Source of the DNA: CALBRZ01 sp964511065
GTDB lineage: Bacteria; Planctomycetota; Planctomycetia; Pirellulales; S012-138
Length of the DNA stretch: 64,000 nucleotides
Direction of reading: 5' to 3'
Assembly (NCBI GenBank): GCA_964511065.1
Contig: CAZEEG010000001.1
Span: 1 to 64,000, forward strand
The notes under the pieces were generated by a model. That model saw only the letters and a list, made by a program, of their open reading frames with translations. It made no database searches and was not told the DNA's origin. This document shows, piece after piece, positions 35,287-45,800 of the stretch (position 1 is the stretch's first letter; the number at the start of each line of letters is the position of its first letter). A program made the translations under genes and the position numbers.

Positions 35287-35616
35287 ATGAATCCGTACAT
35301 CGTCGATAAGAACGATTGTTCGCATTATGCCATCTTTCCGGGCGTCGATATTTACACCACCCACGGCGAACACGCGATGCTGTCGTTGGTGGAAATGCAG
35401 CCGCACGCGGTGGTCGAGGAGCATAGCCATCCTCACGAGCAACTCGGCATGATGCTCGAGGGCGAGGCCGAATTCATCATCGGCGGCGAGTCGCGCATCG
35501 TGCGGGCTGGCGAAATGTGGCGGATTCCCGGCGGCGTCAAACACAAGGTGATCGCCGGCGAGCGGCCCGTTAAGGCGCTCGATGTCTTCTACCCGATTCG
35601 CGAGGATTATCGGTGA
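35287..35616 (+). CDS. cupin-domain protein
   Basis: A 109-residue single cupin beta-barrel. HSHPHEQLGMMLEGEAEFII is cupin motif 1 with metal-ligand histidines and Glu, and IPGGVKHKVIAG is motif 2. Small cupins may be enzymes or sugar/metal-binding sensors; this one gives no specific clue. Its stop codon overlaps the GTG start of the next gene (GTGA), so the two are translationally coupled. Confidence 0.9.
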   Translation: MNPYIVDKNDCSHYAIFPGVDIYTTHGEHAMLSLVEMQPHAVVEEHSHPHEQLGMMLEGEAEFIIGGESRIVRAGEMWRIPGGVKHKVIAGERPVKALDVFYPIREDYR

Positions 35617-36626
35617 ATACAACTTGGGCGTATCGGACGCTCCTGGTGATGCTGGTGGCGATCGCGCCGGGCTGTGCCGCAGGCCGCTTGATCACCGGCA
35701 CGCCCGACTTCAAGCAAGTCCAGATTCGCTACCATCTGCAGGGTAACCTGCTGGACCAGAAGCCCCAGCCCAGCCCCGTGCAGCCTGTGGCTGCCGGGGG
35801 CGAACCTGCGGTGATGGTGATGCCCAGTTCCGATCCCGACAAGCAATACGTCCGCACGCTCGACCTGGTCTATCCTTATCCGGCCGGCAGCGACAAGGCC
35901 CTGGCCATTCTGCGAACCGTTGCCTCCACCAACACCAGTTCCGTGGCGGGGGTGAGCGGGTTCGCACGCCGTAACAGCAACGAGATTCTTTCGCTCTCGA
36001 TCCGCCGCCGCGATATCGACGCGATCCTGCGCGAACTCAAGTCGGAAGGCTACTTCGAAGGCGAAACCAAGGTGCAACCCGGTGTGACACTTACCACGGT
36101 TCTCGACGGCCAACACCGTTCCACATCGTGGGTGCGCAGCGATCGACTCGATACGCTGGCCCAGCGCCTGATGTCCCGGGGCCAACGGGTGGATGCCACG
36201 GAAGTGCCCGAACTGCTGGCCAGCATCGCCGCTGCCGACGGCAACCGCCAAGGCCGACCGCCTCGCGGAGCGGGCAGCACGCCCACCGGGCCAGTGCCCG
36301 GCGCGCAACAGCCCGCCGCGACAATGCCGGCAAATGGACAGCCCACGCACGGGGCGCAGCCGCAACCCACCTACCCGCTGCCTGAGCCAACCGCCTATCG
36401 GCAGTTGGGAAGTCCCGCTGCGGCACAGGCCCAGATGCCTCACTCGCCGATCGCCCCTGGTGCCCAAGGGTATCCGCAGGCATATCCAACCTATCCGACG
36501 ACGGCATCCTATCCTTCGCCAATGCCACATGCTTCGGTGCCTGCAGCGCACGCTCCCGGCGGATACCCGCACGCGATGGCCCCGCCGGCCTGGGGGCAGG
36601 CGGTTCCCACGCCGCAGCACCAGTAA
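35613..36626 (+). CDS. exported hypothetical protein, probable lipoprotein, proline-rich tail
   Basis: A 337-residue protein starting at GTG 35613, overlapping the cupin gene by 4 nt. The N-terminus TLLVMLVAIAPGCAAG is a signal peptide ending in a plausible but non-ideal lipobox. Residues about 20-195 form a mixed alpha/beta region with YVRTLDLVYPYPAGSDKALA and RRRDIDAILRELKSEGYFEG. The last 130 residues are Pro/Ala/Gln/Tyr-rich low complexity, likely unstructured and envelope-exposed. I do not recognise the family. A functional link with the cupin is possible from coupling alone. Confidence 0.8.
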   Translation: MNTTWAYRTLLVMLVAIAPGCAAGRLITGTPDFKQVQIRYHLQGNLLDQKPQPSPVQPVAAGGEPAVMVMPSSDPDKQYVRTLDLVYPYPAGSDKALAILRTVASTNTSSVAGVSGFARRNSNEILSLSIRRRDIDAILRELKSEGYFEGETKVQPGVTLTTVLDGQHRSTSWVRSDRLDTLAQRLMSRGQRVDATEVPELLASIAAADGNRQGRPPRGAGSTPTGPVPGAQQPAATMPANGQPTHGAQPQPTYPLPEPTAYRQLGSPAAAQAQMPHSPIAPGAQGYPQAYPTYPTTASYPSPMPHASVPAAHAPGGYPHAMAPPAWGQAVPTPQHQ

Positions 36627-36829
36627 GCGAGCACAACCGCGGTCGCCTGCATCATGCGCTTTAGGCAGCTTGCCGGCGGATCCCCCGCAACCCCGCGGGG
36701 AGAGCGGCCCCCGGACGCCCCCTAGCCGGCGCACCCACGGGCCTAGTAGACTGAACTGGCAGCGGACGGAGCCGCGGTTTTCCAGATCTCGGTCTACTTA
36801 CTCCCCGTTTTGCGCGTGGTTGTATCACT

Positions 36830-37216
36830 ATGAGCCAGCCTACCGTCGCTATCGTCGGCGCCAGTTCCAACCGTAGCAAGTACGGCAACAAGTCGGTCCG
36901 TGCCCATCTTCAGTTGGGTTACCAGGTGTTCCCGATCAATCCTCGCGGCGGCGAGATCGAAGGGTTGACGGTTTACCGGTCGCTCCGCGATGTGCCGGTG
37001 AAACCGTTGGACCGGGTCAGTTTCTATGTCCCGCCCGAGGTCGGCGTCGACGTCCTGGACGAGGTCGCTGAAGTCGGCTGCCGCGAGTTGTGGCTCAATC
37101 CGGGCAGCGAGAGCGAAGCGGTGATCGAGAAAGCCAACTTTTTGGGCCTCGAGCCGATTGTGGCGTGCAGCATCATCGACCTCGGCGTGAGCCCCGCCTC
37201 GTTTCCCGACCGCTAA
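36830..37216 (+). CDS. CoA-binding (YccU-type) protein
   Basis: A 128-residue Rossmann-like CoA_binding domain. TVAIVGASSNRSKYGNKSVR at the start, FPINPRGGEIEGL, and LWLNPGSESEAVI follow the CoA-binding fold seen in succinyl-CoA synthetase alpha and YccU-like stand-alone proteins. Its cellular role is unknown. Genes either side are on the same strand but are well spaced. Confidence 0.92.
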   Translation: MSQPTVAIVGASSNRSKYGNKSVRAHLQLGYQVFPINPRGGEIEGLTVYRSLRDVPVKPLDRVSFYVPPEVGVDVLDEVAEVGCRELWLNPGSESEAVIEKANFLGLEPIVACSIIDLGVSPASFPDR

Positions 37217-37335
37217 TCCGCACGCTGTCGGATCGTCACCTGCCGGTTGGGAACGCCTGAGCGGCCGTGCGTGTGCGGCCCCTTGGCGGCCCACCGTTTC
37301 TTGTTGCACGCGCCGCGTGGGAGGGATGAACGGCC

Positions 37336-37872
37336 ATGAGTAATGTCGCTCGCATTGGGGTTGTGACCGTATCCGACCGCGCTAGCCGCGGAGAGTATGA
37401 GGACCGCGGCGGCCCGGCGATTCGCGAGTACCTGGAGGAGATTCTCACCTCGCCCTTTGAAGCGGTGTCGCGGGTGGTCGCCGACGAACTGACTCTGGTT
37501 GCCGATACGCTGCGCGCGCTGTCGCGCGAAGAAGGCTGCTGCCTGGTGATTACCACCGGCGGTACCGGACCGGCGGCCCGCGATATCACGCCCGAGGCCA
37601 CTGAAGCGGTTTGCGACAAGATGATGCCGGGCTTTGGGGAGTTGATGCGGGCCGTTTCGCTGACCAAGGTTCCCACCGCCATCCTCTCGCGGCAAACTGC
37701 CGGCATCTGCGGCCAGGCACTGATTGTCAACCTGCCGGGCCAGCCCAAGGCGATTCGGGAATGTCTCGACGCCGTGTTTCCGGCCATTCCCTATTGCATC
37801 GATCTGCTGGAAGGCCCGTACCTGACAACCGATGAAGCGAAGATTCAAGCGTTTCGGCCGAAGAAGAAATAG
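37336..37872 (+). CDS. mogA: MogA/MoaB-type molybdopterin adenylyltransferase
   Basis: A 178-residue MoCF_biosynth-domain protein. IGVVTVSDRASRGEYEDRGG at the N-terminus and TTGGTGPAARDITPEAT at about 73-89 are the substrate-binding signature of MogA, which adenylylates molybdopterin before molybdenum insertion. LPGQPKAIRECL near 138 also fits. No other molybdenum cofactor gene lies nearby. Confidence 0.92.
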   Translation: MSNVARIGVVTVSDRASRGEYEDRGGPAIREYLEEILTSPFEAVSRVVADELTLVADTLRALSREEGCCLVITTGGTGPAARDITPEATEAVCDKMMPGFGELMRAVSLTKVPTAILSRQTAGICGQALIVNLPGQPKAIRECLDAVFPAIPYCIDLLEGPYLTTDEAKIQAFRPKKK

Positions 37873-38373
37873 AGCGGGCCGCCTCCATCGCGGATTGCCC
37901 ACGTCAACGCGCCTGGCGGCGGCGCCGTGGTACGGCAGGCGACCTTGAGTCCGAAAGATAGCGGAACCAGGCAGTCACCGGCCCACGTTCGTCAATTTGG
38001 GCATTTTGGCAAGCCTTGGAGGACTTCGCCTACAGCGCCAGAACGGCCGAAAACACGCGAGGTCTAGGCAGATCCGTAACTCTTTTGATGATAATAGCTT
38101 ATGTTGAGGGTATTAGTAGCGGGTGATTGCGGGGAGGGAGAAACAGGCCTGCTGGAGGTGGGGGGCAGGCAAAAAGGCTTGCTAAGTCACGAGGGATTGC
38201 TATCTTATGGGGGGTGGGGCGCAGCGCCCCCGGCCGTTTAGAGGCCATTGAAATTGGGCTCCATGACGCCCTGTTGGGCGCAACGCTCCACACGCTGCGT
38301 CAACGCTTTGATACGCGCCAACCAAGCCTGGCCGCATCGGAAGCAGCTCCCACCCTCACCACGGCGCCCCGCG
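37873..38373. other. convergent intergenic region with GC hairpin
   Basis: It lies between mogA (plus) and the AI-2E-type permease (minus), so both should terminate here. A perfect 6-bp GC stem (GGGGCG/CGCCCC) with a 3-nt loop is at 38216-38230, without a clear T-run. No gene was recognised. Confidence 0.4.
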
Positions 38374-39459
38374 TTAGTGCGATGTCTCGGCCAGTGTTTG
38401 GGTGTCGGTGTCGCCCAGGCGGTCCTGAACGTAGAGCATCTGCACCAGCACGATCACCGTCACGGCCAGCGGCGCGGCCATCATCACCCCCATCACGCCA
38501 AACAGCACGCCCAGCAGCAGTTGGGCCACGATGGTCATCACGGGCGGGAGCGAAACCTCGTACTGCTGCACAATCGGCGTGAGCAGGTAGCTCTCCACGG
38601 TCTGCATGCCGATGTTGAACAAGATGACATACAGCACGGTGTCGGTGCCAACCTTCATCGCCAGCAGTGATTGAGGGATGATGGCCATCAGCGGGCCGAC
38701 ATTTGGTACAAACGACAGCAGCGCGGCCACCACGCCCAGCGTGATCGGCATCGGTACGCCCAGCAGCCACAGCCCAACCGCCGTGAACGCGCCGACCATG
38801 GCCATCGACATCAACCGGCCGGCAATCCACTTGCCCAGTGCCACGCGGAGGGTGTGCATCACTTCCCTGGCGCGGTCGCGCCGGTGCGGCGGCACCAGCT
38901 TGATGATGCCTTCCTCGTAGAGCTTGGAGTCGTAGGCCACGTACAGCCCGACGACCAAAATCACCACGGCCCCGGTCAGCCCCCACAGCAGCCATTGCAA
39001 GCCCGAGGTTACCGCCGGCAGCATGGTATCGGTGCCGGGCATGAGATTCTCCGCCTTGGTGACCTCAGGCATGAACCGCTGCACCCAAGGCGAAGACCGC
39101 ACGCGCTGGTAGACTTCTTGCCCCGATTCCTGTAGTTGGTCCCAAAGTTCGGCCGCATGGGCGACCACTTGGGCATGCAGATACACGTAGCCGCCAACCG
39201 TCAGCGCTACCAAGGCCACCAGCACGATGATATACGACCACAGGTAGCGCAAGCCCGATTTGCGGCATAGCCAGGTACTGAGGGCATTGAGAAAGATGCC
39301 CAACAGTACGCCGGCCAGAACCAACAGCAGAATGCTCACCGTGACGACCAGCATCTTGGCCACGGCCAGGATCAGCGCGATCAGCAGGCTGGCCCAGAGA
39401 ATCGTCCGCCCGCTGAAACCGGGATTCGCCGGGCGTGGAGCAGTGGGGGCTTCGCTCAC
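38374..39459 (-). CDS. AI-2E family transporter (PerM-like permease)
   Basis: About 361 residues if the GTG at 39459 is used (a TTG at 39546 would extend it by 29). It has two N-terminal helices (LWASLLIALILAVAKM, ILLLVLAGVLLGIFLN), a hydrophilic middle domain, and a long C-terminal set of helices including the conserved GVPMPITLGVVAALLSFVPNVGP-type block. The family includes AI-2 exporters and Na/H antiporter-like permeases, so substrate cannot be assigned. I chose GTG because the residues just after it lead directly into the first helix. Confidence 0.88.
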   Translation of the reverse strand: MSEAPTAPRPANPGFSGRTILWASLLIALILAVAKMLVVTVSILLLVLAGVLLGIFLNALSTWLCRKSGLRYLWSYIIVLVALVALTVGGYVYLHAQVVAHAAELWDQLQESGQEVYQRVRSSPWVQRFMPEVTKAENLMPGTDTMLPAVTSGLQWLLWGLTGAVVILVVGLYVAYDSKLYEEGIIKLVPPHRRDRAREVMHTLRVALGKWIAGRLMSMAMVGAFTAVGLWLLGVPMPITLGVVAALLSFVPNVGPLMAIIPQSLLAMKVGTDTVLYVILFNIGMQTVESYLLTPIVQQYEVSLPPVMTIVAQLLLGVLFGVMGVMMAAPLAVTVIVLVQMLYVQDRLGDTDTQTLAETSH

Positions 39460-39649
39460 GTTGATGGCAACTCGCAAGAGACTTTGCAGCCCGTGGCGCC
39501 GGGCCGGAAGTGTTCCTGCTGAAGGTTTTGGCAATTCCCTTGCCAAACGCGATGGCTGCTGGCTTGCCGTGGCGTGCAGGCGACGGTCGAGGTGGTTGGT
39601 GCCGTTGAAGTGCTCTTCGATGCCGTGGTTGCCCGCCTTATCTCCGCGG

Positions 39650-39840
39650 TTACCAGCCGTGCGTGCCCTGGGGTGATCGGGCGATTTGAGGCCTCGCTGC
39701 AGTCGGTTCTCGGCCTTGTTTCAATGCAGCAACCAACGGTGGAAGGCGTTGAAGACTCTGCCAAGCCTGTACGGCCAAGACCTTCCCCCAGCAACGGCCG
39801 GCCTCGATCGCCTGGGTGATGTACCGCGCCGGCAATTCAG
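39650..39840 (-). CDS. possible 3' end of a gene cut by the assembly gap
   Basis: Reading out of the N gap on the minus strand, about 63 codons stay open: ELPARYITQAIEAGRCWGKV onward, ending in a TAA at 39650. The first half looks like a real amphipathic helix and the tail is low in complexity. I recognise no family. It would sit just upstream of the AI-2E-type gene. It could equally be chance coding. Confidence 0.3.
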
Positions 39841-39940
39841 NNNNNNNNNNNNNNNNNNNNNNNNNNNNNNNNNNNNNNNNNNNNNNNNNNNNNNNNNNNN
39901 NNNNNNNNNNNNNNNNNNNNNNNNNNNNNNNNNNNNNNNN
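39841..39940. other. assembly gap (100 N)
   Basis: A run of exactly 100 N, a scaffold-gap placeholder. It lies in a region of about 640 nt between the AI-2E-type and VOC genes that otherwise shows no firm gene. Confidence 0.98.
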
Positions 39941-40101
39941 CGCGTATCGCACCCAAATTTTGTTTCAATTCTGCTTGTGATTGCAGCCGAAGATGCCATA
40001 ATCCGAGTGACATTTGTACAGGTGTGCTGGGCGTGCAGTGGGCACCCGCTGTGCGGCCGCAGCGTTTTCTTAGCCCAACGATTCCATTTGGAGGGCATGA
40101 C

Positions 40102-40566
40102 ATGGCAGTGAATCCTACGCCGGACGAATACCGTGGCGTCACGCCGTACCTGATTGTGAAAGGTGGCGATGCCGCGCTGGATTTCTATCAACGGGCCTTT
40201 GGTGCTGAAGTGACGATGCGAATTGCCGGTCCCGATGGCACGGTCGGCCACGCGGAATTTAAGGTGGGCGGCGGAGTGGTGATGTTGGCGGAAGAATGTG
40301 CCGACGTGCAAGCGCAAAGCCCCCTCACCTATGGCGGCACACCGGTCAGCCTGTTGTTGTATGTGCCAGATGTTGATGCCGTGGTGGCCCAGGCCGAGCA
40401 AGCCGGAGCTGAAATCATCCGGCCCGTCGAAAACAAGTTCTACGGCGACCGGATGGGCAGCATCAAAGACCCGTTCGGCCACGTCTGGCATATCGGTACG
40501 CACATCGAGGACGTGTCGCCCGATGAGATGCAGCGCCGGATCGCGGCCATGCAATCCCAAGGCTAG
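40102..40566 (+). CDS. VOC-superfamily (glyoxalase/PhnB-like) protein
   Basis: A 154-residue protein with two beta-alpha-beta-beta-beta modules. YLIVKGGDAALDFYQRAFGA at the start and YGDRMGSIKDPFGHVWHIGT near 117-136 are typical of the PhnB-like branch of the vicinal oxygen chelate superfamily. GGAGGG lies 6 nt before the ATG at 40102. Such proteins may be dioxygenases, glyoxalases, or antibiotic-binding proteins; the substrate is unknown. A second, truncated VOC gene lies at the right edge of the window. Confidence 0.9.
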   Translation: MAVNPTPDEYRGVTPYLIVKGGDAALDFYQRAFGAEVTMRIAGPDGTVGHAEFKVGGGVVMLAEECADVQAQSPLTYGGTPVSLLLYVPDVDAVVAQAEQAGAEIIRPVENKFYGDRMGSIKDPFGHVWHIGTHIEDVSPDEMQRRIAAMQSQG

Positions 40567-40672
40567 CTCGTTTCAGCCCTCCGGCGTGTGTTGGCACGCT
40601 GGAGGCACCGCAGCGCAAACCGGCTGGCGGGTCGGAACGCCGCTGGGTTGAACTTCCGCGTGGGGGGACCGC

Positions 40673-41254
40673 TTAGCAGCGGGCTTTTTCCAGTTCGGTG
40701 AGTCGGGCGGCGCATGCAGATTCGTCGGGAATCTCGCCCCGCTGAAGCATGCCTTGATATTGGCTTTCGAACTCGTCGAGCTGATCGCGGATTTCCGCCT
40801 TCTGGGTGTCGGACAGCCGGTCGATGAACAGAATGCCGTCGAGGTGGTCGCTTTCGTGCTGGATGCACCGCGCGAGCATGCCGGAAACTTCCTCGTGATA
40901 GAGTTCCCCGGCCAGGTTATAGGCCTGAACTGTGACGGTTTCTGGCCGCTTCACCGGCGCATAGAGTCCCGGCAGGCTGAGGCAGCCTTCTTCCTGCTCT
41001 TTTTGCCCCTTGGGTTTGCTGATGACGGGATTGATGAACACCATTTCCTCGTCGCGGGCCTCCGGGTCGCCCTCCAGGTTGACGATGAACAGCCGGTAGG
41101 GCAGATCCACCTGGTTGGCGGCCAGCCCGATCCCCTTGGCCTCGTACATCAGGTCGAACATCTGGGCAACGATCTGCCGCAGTTCAGCATCCACGCGTTT
41201 GAGCGGGCGTGAAACGTGGCGCAGGGTCGGATGGGGATACTCGATGATCCGCAT
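40673..41254 (-). CDS. def: peptide deformylase
   Basis: A 193-residue deformylase removing the N-formyl group from nascent proteins. All three active-site motifs are present: GIGLAANQV at about 41-49, EGCLSLPG at 89-96 with the metal ligand Cys91, and HESDH at 133-137 with the two His ligands and catalytic Glu. It is downstream of hisG on the same strand, but a strong hairpin in the 143-nt gap suggests separate transcription. No fmt gene is adjacent. Confidence 0.96.
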   Translation of the reverse strand: MRIIEYPHPTLRHVSRPLKRVDAELRQIVAQMFDLMYEAKGIGLAANQVDLPYRLFIVNLEGDPEARDEEMVFINPVISKPKGQKEQEEGCLSLPGLYAPVKRPETVTVQAYNLAGELYHEEVSGMLARCIQHESDHLDGILFIDRLSDTQKAEIRDQLDEFESQYQGMLQRGEIPDESACAARLTELEKARC

Positions 41255-41301
41255 GGGGCTAAGCGAAGCTCGCTACGGGTTAAAGACAAAGCCGGCAGCG
41301 G

Positions 41302-41344
41302 CGCAGCCGGGCCGCCGGGGGGGAACTCCCCAGCGGCCGCTGCG
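41302..41344 (-). terminator. strong GC hairpin between hisG and def
   Basis: Nested pairings of CGCAGC/GCTGCG, GGCCGC/GCGGCC and a G-run with CCCC give about 17 bp with small bulges. On the minus strand it lies downstream of hisG, and a T-rich stretch (TTTGTCTTTA) follows about 10 nt later. It could end the hisE-hisG transcript or be a structured def leader. The distance to the T tract weakens the terminator call. Confidence 0.35.
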
Positions 41345-41397
41345 ACGCTGTGATATTCTATCCCGGCGCAGGGCCAAGCAAACGCTGTTTGCGCCGG

Positions 41398-42249
41398 CTA
41401 CAGCCGACAATTGGCGATCTGCGTTTCCAGAATGGCCGATGCGCCCAGCGCGTCAAGCTGCTCCATGATCCCGATGACCTCCGCCCGGCGGACCATCACC
41501 CTTACCGCGCACCACTGCGGGTCTTCCAGCGAACTGACGGTGGGCGAATTGAAACCAGGCGTCACCTTCTCGGCATCGGCCAGGCGGTCGCGAAGAATAT
41601 TATATTCCAGCAGCGAGTAGCTTCGGGCAATGACCACGCCTTCAATCCGCCGCACAATGCGGTCGCTCAGCCCGTTGTGGCGCCCGGAATGATTCTGAAT
41701 GAGGACGGTTTCATACCGGCCCACTTCGGTAAGAATCTTCAGGCGGTTGGCGGCCAGGGTGCTGCCGGTTTCGACCAGGTCCACGATCCCATCCGCCACG
41801 CCCAACGAAATCATGATCTCGACCGAGCCCGAGATCGTGACCAGGTGGGCCTCGACATCGTGGCTGGCCAGGAACTGCTGCGTCGTCCGCGGGAAACTGG
41901 TGGCAATCCGCCGCCCATCGAGTTGCTCCACGCGCTCGATCTCGCCATCGTCCGGCACGCACATCGCCAGGCGGCACGAGCCAATGCCCAGCGCCAGCCG
42001 CTGCTGCACGTCGGCCCCGCTCTCGGCCACCAGGTCGCTGCCGGTGATGCCCATATCGATGGCACCTTCGGCACAAAGCACCGGGATATCGTCAGCCCTG
42101 AGGAACGTGATTTCGACGGGCACTTCGCGGCACCGTGCGAACAGGCTCCGCTCCTGGCGGCGGAAACTGAGGCCGGCATCTTTTAGCAGGTCGCAAGCCA
42201 ATTCGGCCAGGCGTCCTTTACTAGGGATGCCGATCCGAAGATTGTCCAT
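41398..42249 (-). CDS. hisG: ATP phosphoribosyltransferase
   Basis: A 283-residue long-form HisG catalysing the first step of histidine synthesis (ATP + PRPP). MDNLRIGIPSKGRLAEL at the start, GAIDMGITGSDLV, and the signature VADGIVDLVETGSTLAANRL are clear. The C-terminal 75 residues (TVSSLEDPQWCAVRVMVRR...) are the regulatory ACT-like domain that binds histidine for feedback inhibition in long-form enzymes. hisE lies upstream on the same strand with a 193 nt gap, so they may be co-transcribed. Confidence 0.96.
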   Translation of the reverse strand: MDNLRIGIPSKGRLAELACDLLKDAGLSFRRQERSLFARCREVPVEITFLRADDIPVLCAEGAIDMGITGSDLVAESGADVQQRLALGIGSCRLAMCVPDDGEIERVEQLDGRRIATSFPRTTQQFLASHDVEAHLVTISGSVEIMISLGVADGIVDLVETGSTLAANRLKILTEVGRYETVLIQNHSGRHNGLSDRIVRRIEGVVIARSYSLLEYNILRDRLADAEKVTPGFNSPTVSSLEDPQWCAVRVMVRRAEVIGIMEQLDALGASAILETQIANCRL

Positions 42250-42442
42250 GGGTATTTCTCGACAGGCAAAACCGTAAGGGCAAATTACCTCGGGGGGGGC
42301 GCAAACGCCCTCGGCTGAGGAACTTACAGCCATGGACGCCGATCCGCCTGGCATGGTTCACGCAGAACGGCGAACCTGCTGCCGAGCACGATTGGCGTCT
42401 GCGGGGTGTGGTTCCTGGCGGTTTTCGAGGCAGCCGATGCGA

Positions 42443-42796
42443 TTACGACTCTTTTTTGCCAGGATGGGCACGCGAAGCTTTTTCGTCCAGGCCCGAAATT
42501 CCAAATCGCCGCCCCAGTTCCGCTTCGACGGCTTCGAGTGTGGTTCCCCGATACGCGAGCATCACCATCAGATGATAAAGCAGGTCGGCTGCTTCGCGAA
42601 CGAGGTGGGCCTGGCCTTCCTCGCCCGGTTCAGCGGCGGCTTCGACCACTTCGGCGGCTTCCTCGGTGATCTTGTCGCCGATCTTCGGCACCCCTCCTTG
42701 GAGCAGTTGCGTGGTATACGAACGCTCCGAGGGGTTCTGCTGCCGGTCGGCGATGACTGCCGCCAGTTGCTGCAAGATGCCAGAGGTTGACGCCAA
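42443..42796 (-). CDS. hisE: phosphoribosyl-ATP pyrophosphatase
   Basis: A 117-residue MazG-type fold pyrophosphohydrolase, second step of histidine synthesis. The helices GGVPKIGDKITEEAAEVVEA and VREAADLLYHLMVMLAYRG carry the metal-binding acidic residues of the HisE family. The start is TTG at 42796, giving MASTSGILQQL. It is a stand-alone HisE rather than a HisIE fusion. It lies upstream of hisG in the order opposite to the pathway. Confidence 0.93.
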   Translation of the reverse strand: MASTSGILQQLAAVIADRQQNPSERSYTTQLLQGGVPKIGDKITEEAAEVVEAAAEPGEEGQAHLVREAADLLYHLMVMLAYRGTTLEAVEAELGRRFGISGLDEKASRAHPGKKES

Positions 42797-42891
42797 AACA
42801 CCGCCGCCTGTTCTACGGGAGAAGCGCTACCGCGGCCCGGCGAACGCCGCCGGGCCAAACCGTCGCACGATTCCAATGGGAAAGTTCCAAT

Positions 42892-45800
42892 TTACTGTCT
42901 GGTGATGACTTCATCCAGGTTGAGGATGGTGCTGACCATGGCCGTCAAAGCAGCATGCTCGGCAGGGTCGAGACCGTCTGGCAGCGGATACTCTCCAACT
43001 TGAACTAGCTGTCGCGCGGCTTGCTGGTCGGCGGCAAATCGCTGCCAATGCCGGTGATAGCCGCGGCGAAGCACCGTCAATTCGCTTTCCCGGGGAAGCC
43101 GCGACGTCAAACGGCGGAACGCCTGCGTGAGCCTTGCATCGAGCGATGGTTCCTCCTGCATCAATCGGGCAGCCAACACCCGGGCGGCTTCCAGGTAGGT
43201 TTTGCCGTTCATGATCGCCAGGGCTTGCAGCGGCGTATTGGTGGAAACACGGCGCACGGAGCAGGCTTCGCGGCCCGGGGCATCGAACAGCGCCATCGAC
43301 GGCGGGGAAACCGTACGCTTGAAAAACGTATATACGCTCCGGCGGTACAAATCGGCCCCGTGCGACTGCTCGTAGGTGGAAATGGTGGCGACATCCTGCC
43401 AGAGCCCAGCGGGTTGGTACGGCTTGACCGAAGGACCGCCCTGCCGCTGGACCAGCAACCCGGCGGCGGACAGGGCCTGGTCGCGCACCGCCTCGGCCGA
43501 AAGACGGAATCGGGGGCCGCGCGCCAGCAGGCGGTTGTCCGGATCGCGCTGCCAAAGTTCCTCGCCGGCGTGCGACGACTGCTGGTAGGTTGCGCTGGTG
43601 ACGATGGTCCGTAGCATGTGCTTGACATCCCAGCCGCTTTCGACCAATTCCACCGCCAGCCAATCCAACAGTTCGGGATGGGTTGGCAGCGAGCCCTGCG
43701 TGCCGAGGTCCTCCGGGGTGTCGACCAGCCCTCGCCCAAAGAGCATTTCCCAAAGGCGGTTCACCGTCACCCGGGCCGTCAACGGATGGTTGGCAGAGGT
43801 CAGCCAACGCGCCAAGTCCAGGCGGTTTGGGACCCGCCCGTCCTCTGAGGCCGTCGAGGGAAGCGGCGGCAAGCAGCCGGGTACGTCGGCCGTCACCCGT
43901 TCGCCCGGCTGGTCGTACTGGCCGCGCTCCAGCAGGTAGGTCGGCCGCGGTCGCGGCATCTCCACCATCACCATGACCGTGGGAAGACGCTCCCGATACG
44001 TTTGCACCTGCTGCCGGGCAGCGAGCCATTGCTGGTAAGGCTCACGGATGGCTGGCTCAGCAAACACCCGAGCGAACGCCTCGCGCAGTTTGACTCCCTG
44101 GTTTTGCGTGCGGCGGTCGGCGGGCAACGCGGCCAAAGCAGTGAGATCGCCGGGTTCCGCCACAACGCGGGCTTCGACTGCATCGAGCGCGCGATCGTAT
44201 AGGCGGAGGTCGTCGATCGAGCCTTGGAAACGATCGTCGCTTCCACCGCCACCGCCGATCCGGAAAGGCTCGTCGTTTTCGAACGACTGGTTTAATTCGT
44301 CCAAATGCACGTGAAGTGGCTGAGGCTGGCCATCGAAGTACACCTGGATTCCAGCGGCAATGCGCGAACCATCGTAGGTCACCAAGACGTGGTGCCAACG
44401 GTTGGCCGCCAGGCTGCTCGTGGTTTCAACCCGAATGGCGTCATCCAGCCAGCGCTTGACGAGGTTCACTTGCACGCGGCCACCTTCAAGCCGTACCGCG
44501 TAGCCATCTGCCCGGGCCGTATCGGCCATTTTGGAAACGATGGTGCCGGTGGTTTGGACGGGAAAGATCCAGGCCGAAATTGTGAACTTGTCCATGTACG
44601 TGAAGTGGCCCAGGTTTCCGGCGTCGAGCGGTTCGCGGCCATCGAAGTCGGCTGCCTGCCCCAGCGGTCCGGGGCCAAAACGCCGCGGCAGGACTGTCGC
44701 TGAACTCGTTTCGCTGTTCTTGCCGGCAGTCGGCTTGTCGGGTTCCGGCACATCGTTCTTGGCCGATGCTGCGCGGGTGATAGTTGCGGGCGCGTGGTTG
44801 GCCGCATCGCCATCGAAGGGAAAATGCCCCAACAAGCCGGCGGTGATGGTCCAATCGACGGGTTTGCCGCTCGCGGCGATGCGCTGTTCCCATTGCCGTT
44901 GCTGCTGCTGTTGCCGGTCCGCCAGTTGTGTGACCGCCTGCTCGCACGCTTTCACATGCGCTTCCAACTGTCGCAGGCGATGCTGTTGATCGCGCGTGGG
45001 AGCGACCATCATGGGCGGCGAATTCCCGAACTTTACCGCCTTGCCGTTCTCCGGCACGTTGTTGAAAAAGGCGAATAGTTGATAAAACTCGCGCTGGCTG
45101 ATCGGATCGTACTTGTGGTCGTGACAGCGGGCGCAGCCCAGCGTTAGCCCCAGCCACACGGTAGACGTCGTTTCCACGCGGTCCACCACGTACTCCACCG
45201 CGTATTCTTCGGGGATGATGCCGCCTTCGGCATTGCCCCGGTGGTTGCGATTGAAACCGGTGGCCAGCCGCTGCTCGAAGGTCGCGTTTGGCAACAAGTC
45301 GCCGGCCAGTTGTTCGATGGTGAACTGGTCGAACGGCATATTGGCATTGATGGCTTCGATCACCCAATCACGCCACCGCCACATCTCTCGATCGCCGTCA
45401 CTCTGATAGCCGTTGGTATCGGCATATCGGGCAGCATCGAGCCAGCGGGTCGCCAGGTGCTCACCTAGCGCCGGCGAAGCCAGCAACTTCTCTACCGCTC
45501 GCTGGTACGCATCCGGCGCATCATCGGCCAGAAAAGCATCGAGCGCCTTCGTGGTGGGGGGAAGCCCGGTCAAATCCAACGTCACACGCCGCAGCAGCGC
45601 GGCCTTGTCGGCCGGCGGCGATGGCTGCAACCCTGCGGCCTCCAGGCGGGCCTGCACGAAAAGGTCGATGGGGTTGGCAGCCCAAGCGGGATCAGTCACC
45701 TGGGGGAGTTTTGGACGCTGCGGCGGAGTAAACGCCCAATGAGTTTGATATTGGGCTCCGGCACGAATCCAGCGCTCAAGCACCCGGATTTCGGCTTCGG

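Noticed and set aside
42294..42312. A GC hairpin between hisE and hisG as a histidine attenuator
   Set aside because: The stem has a four-base loop and 7 bp, but there is no His-rich leader peptide next to it and no T-run, so an attenuator call is not supported.
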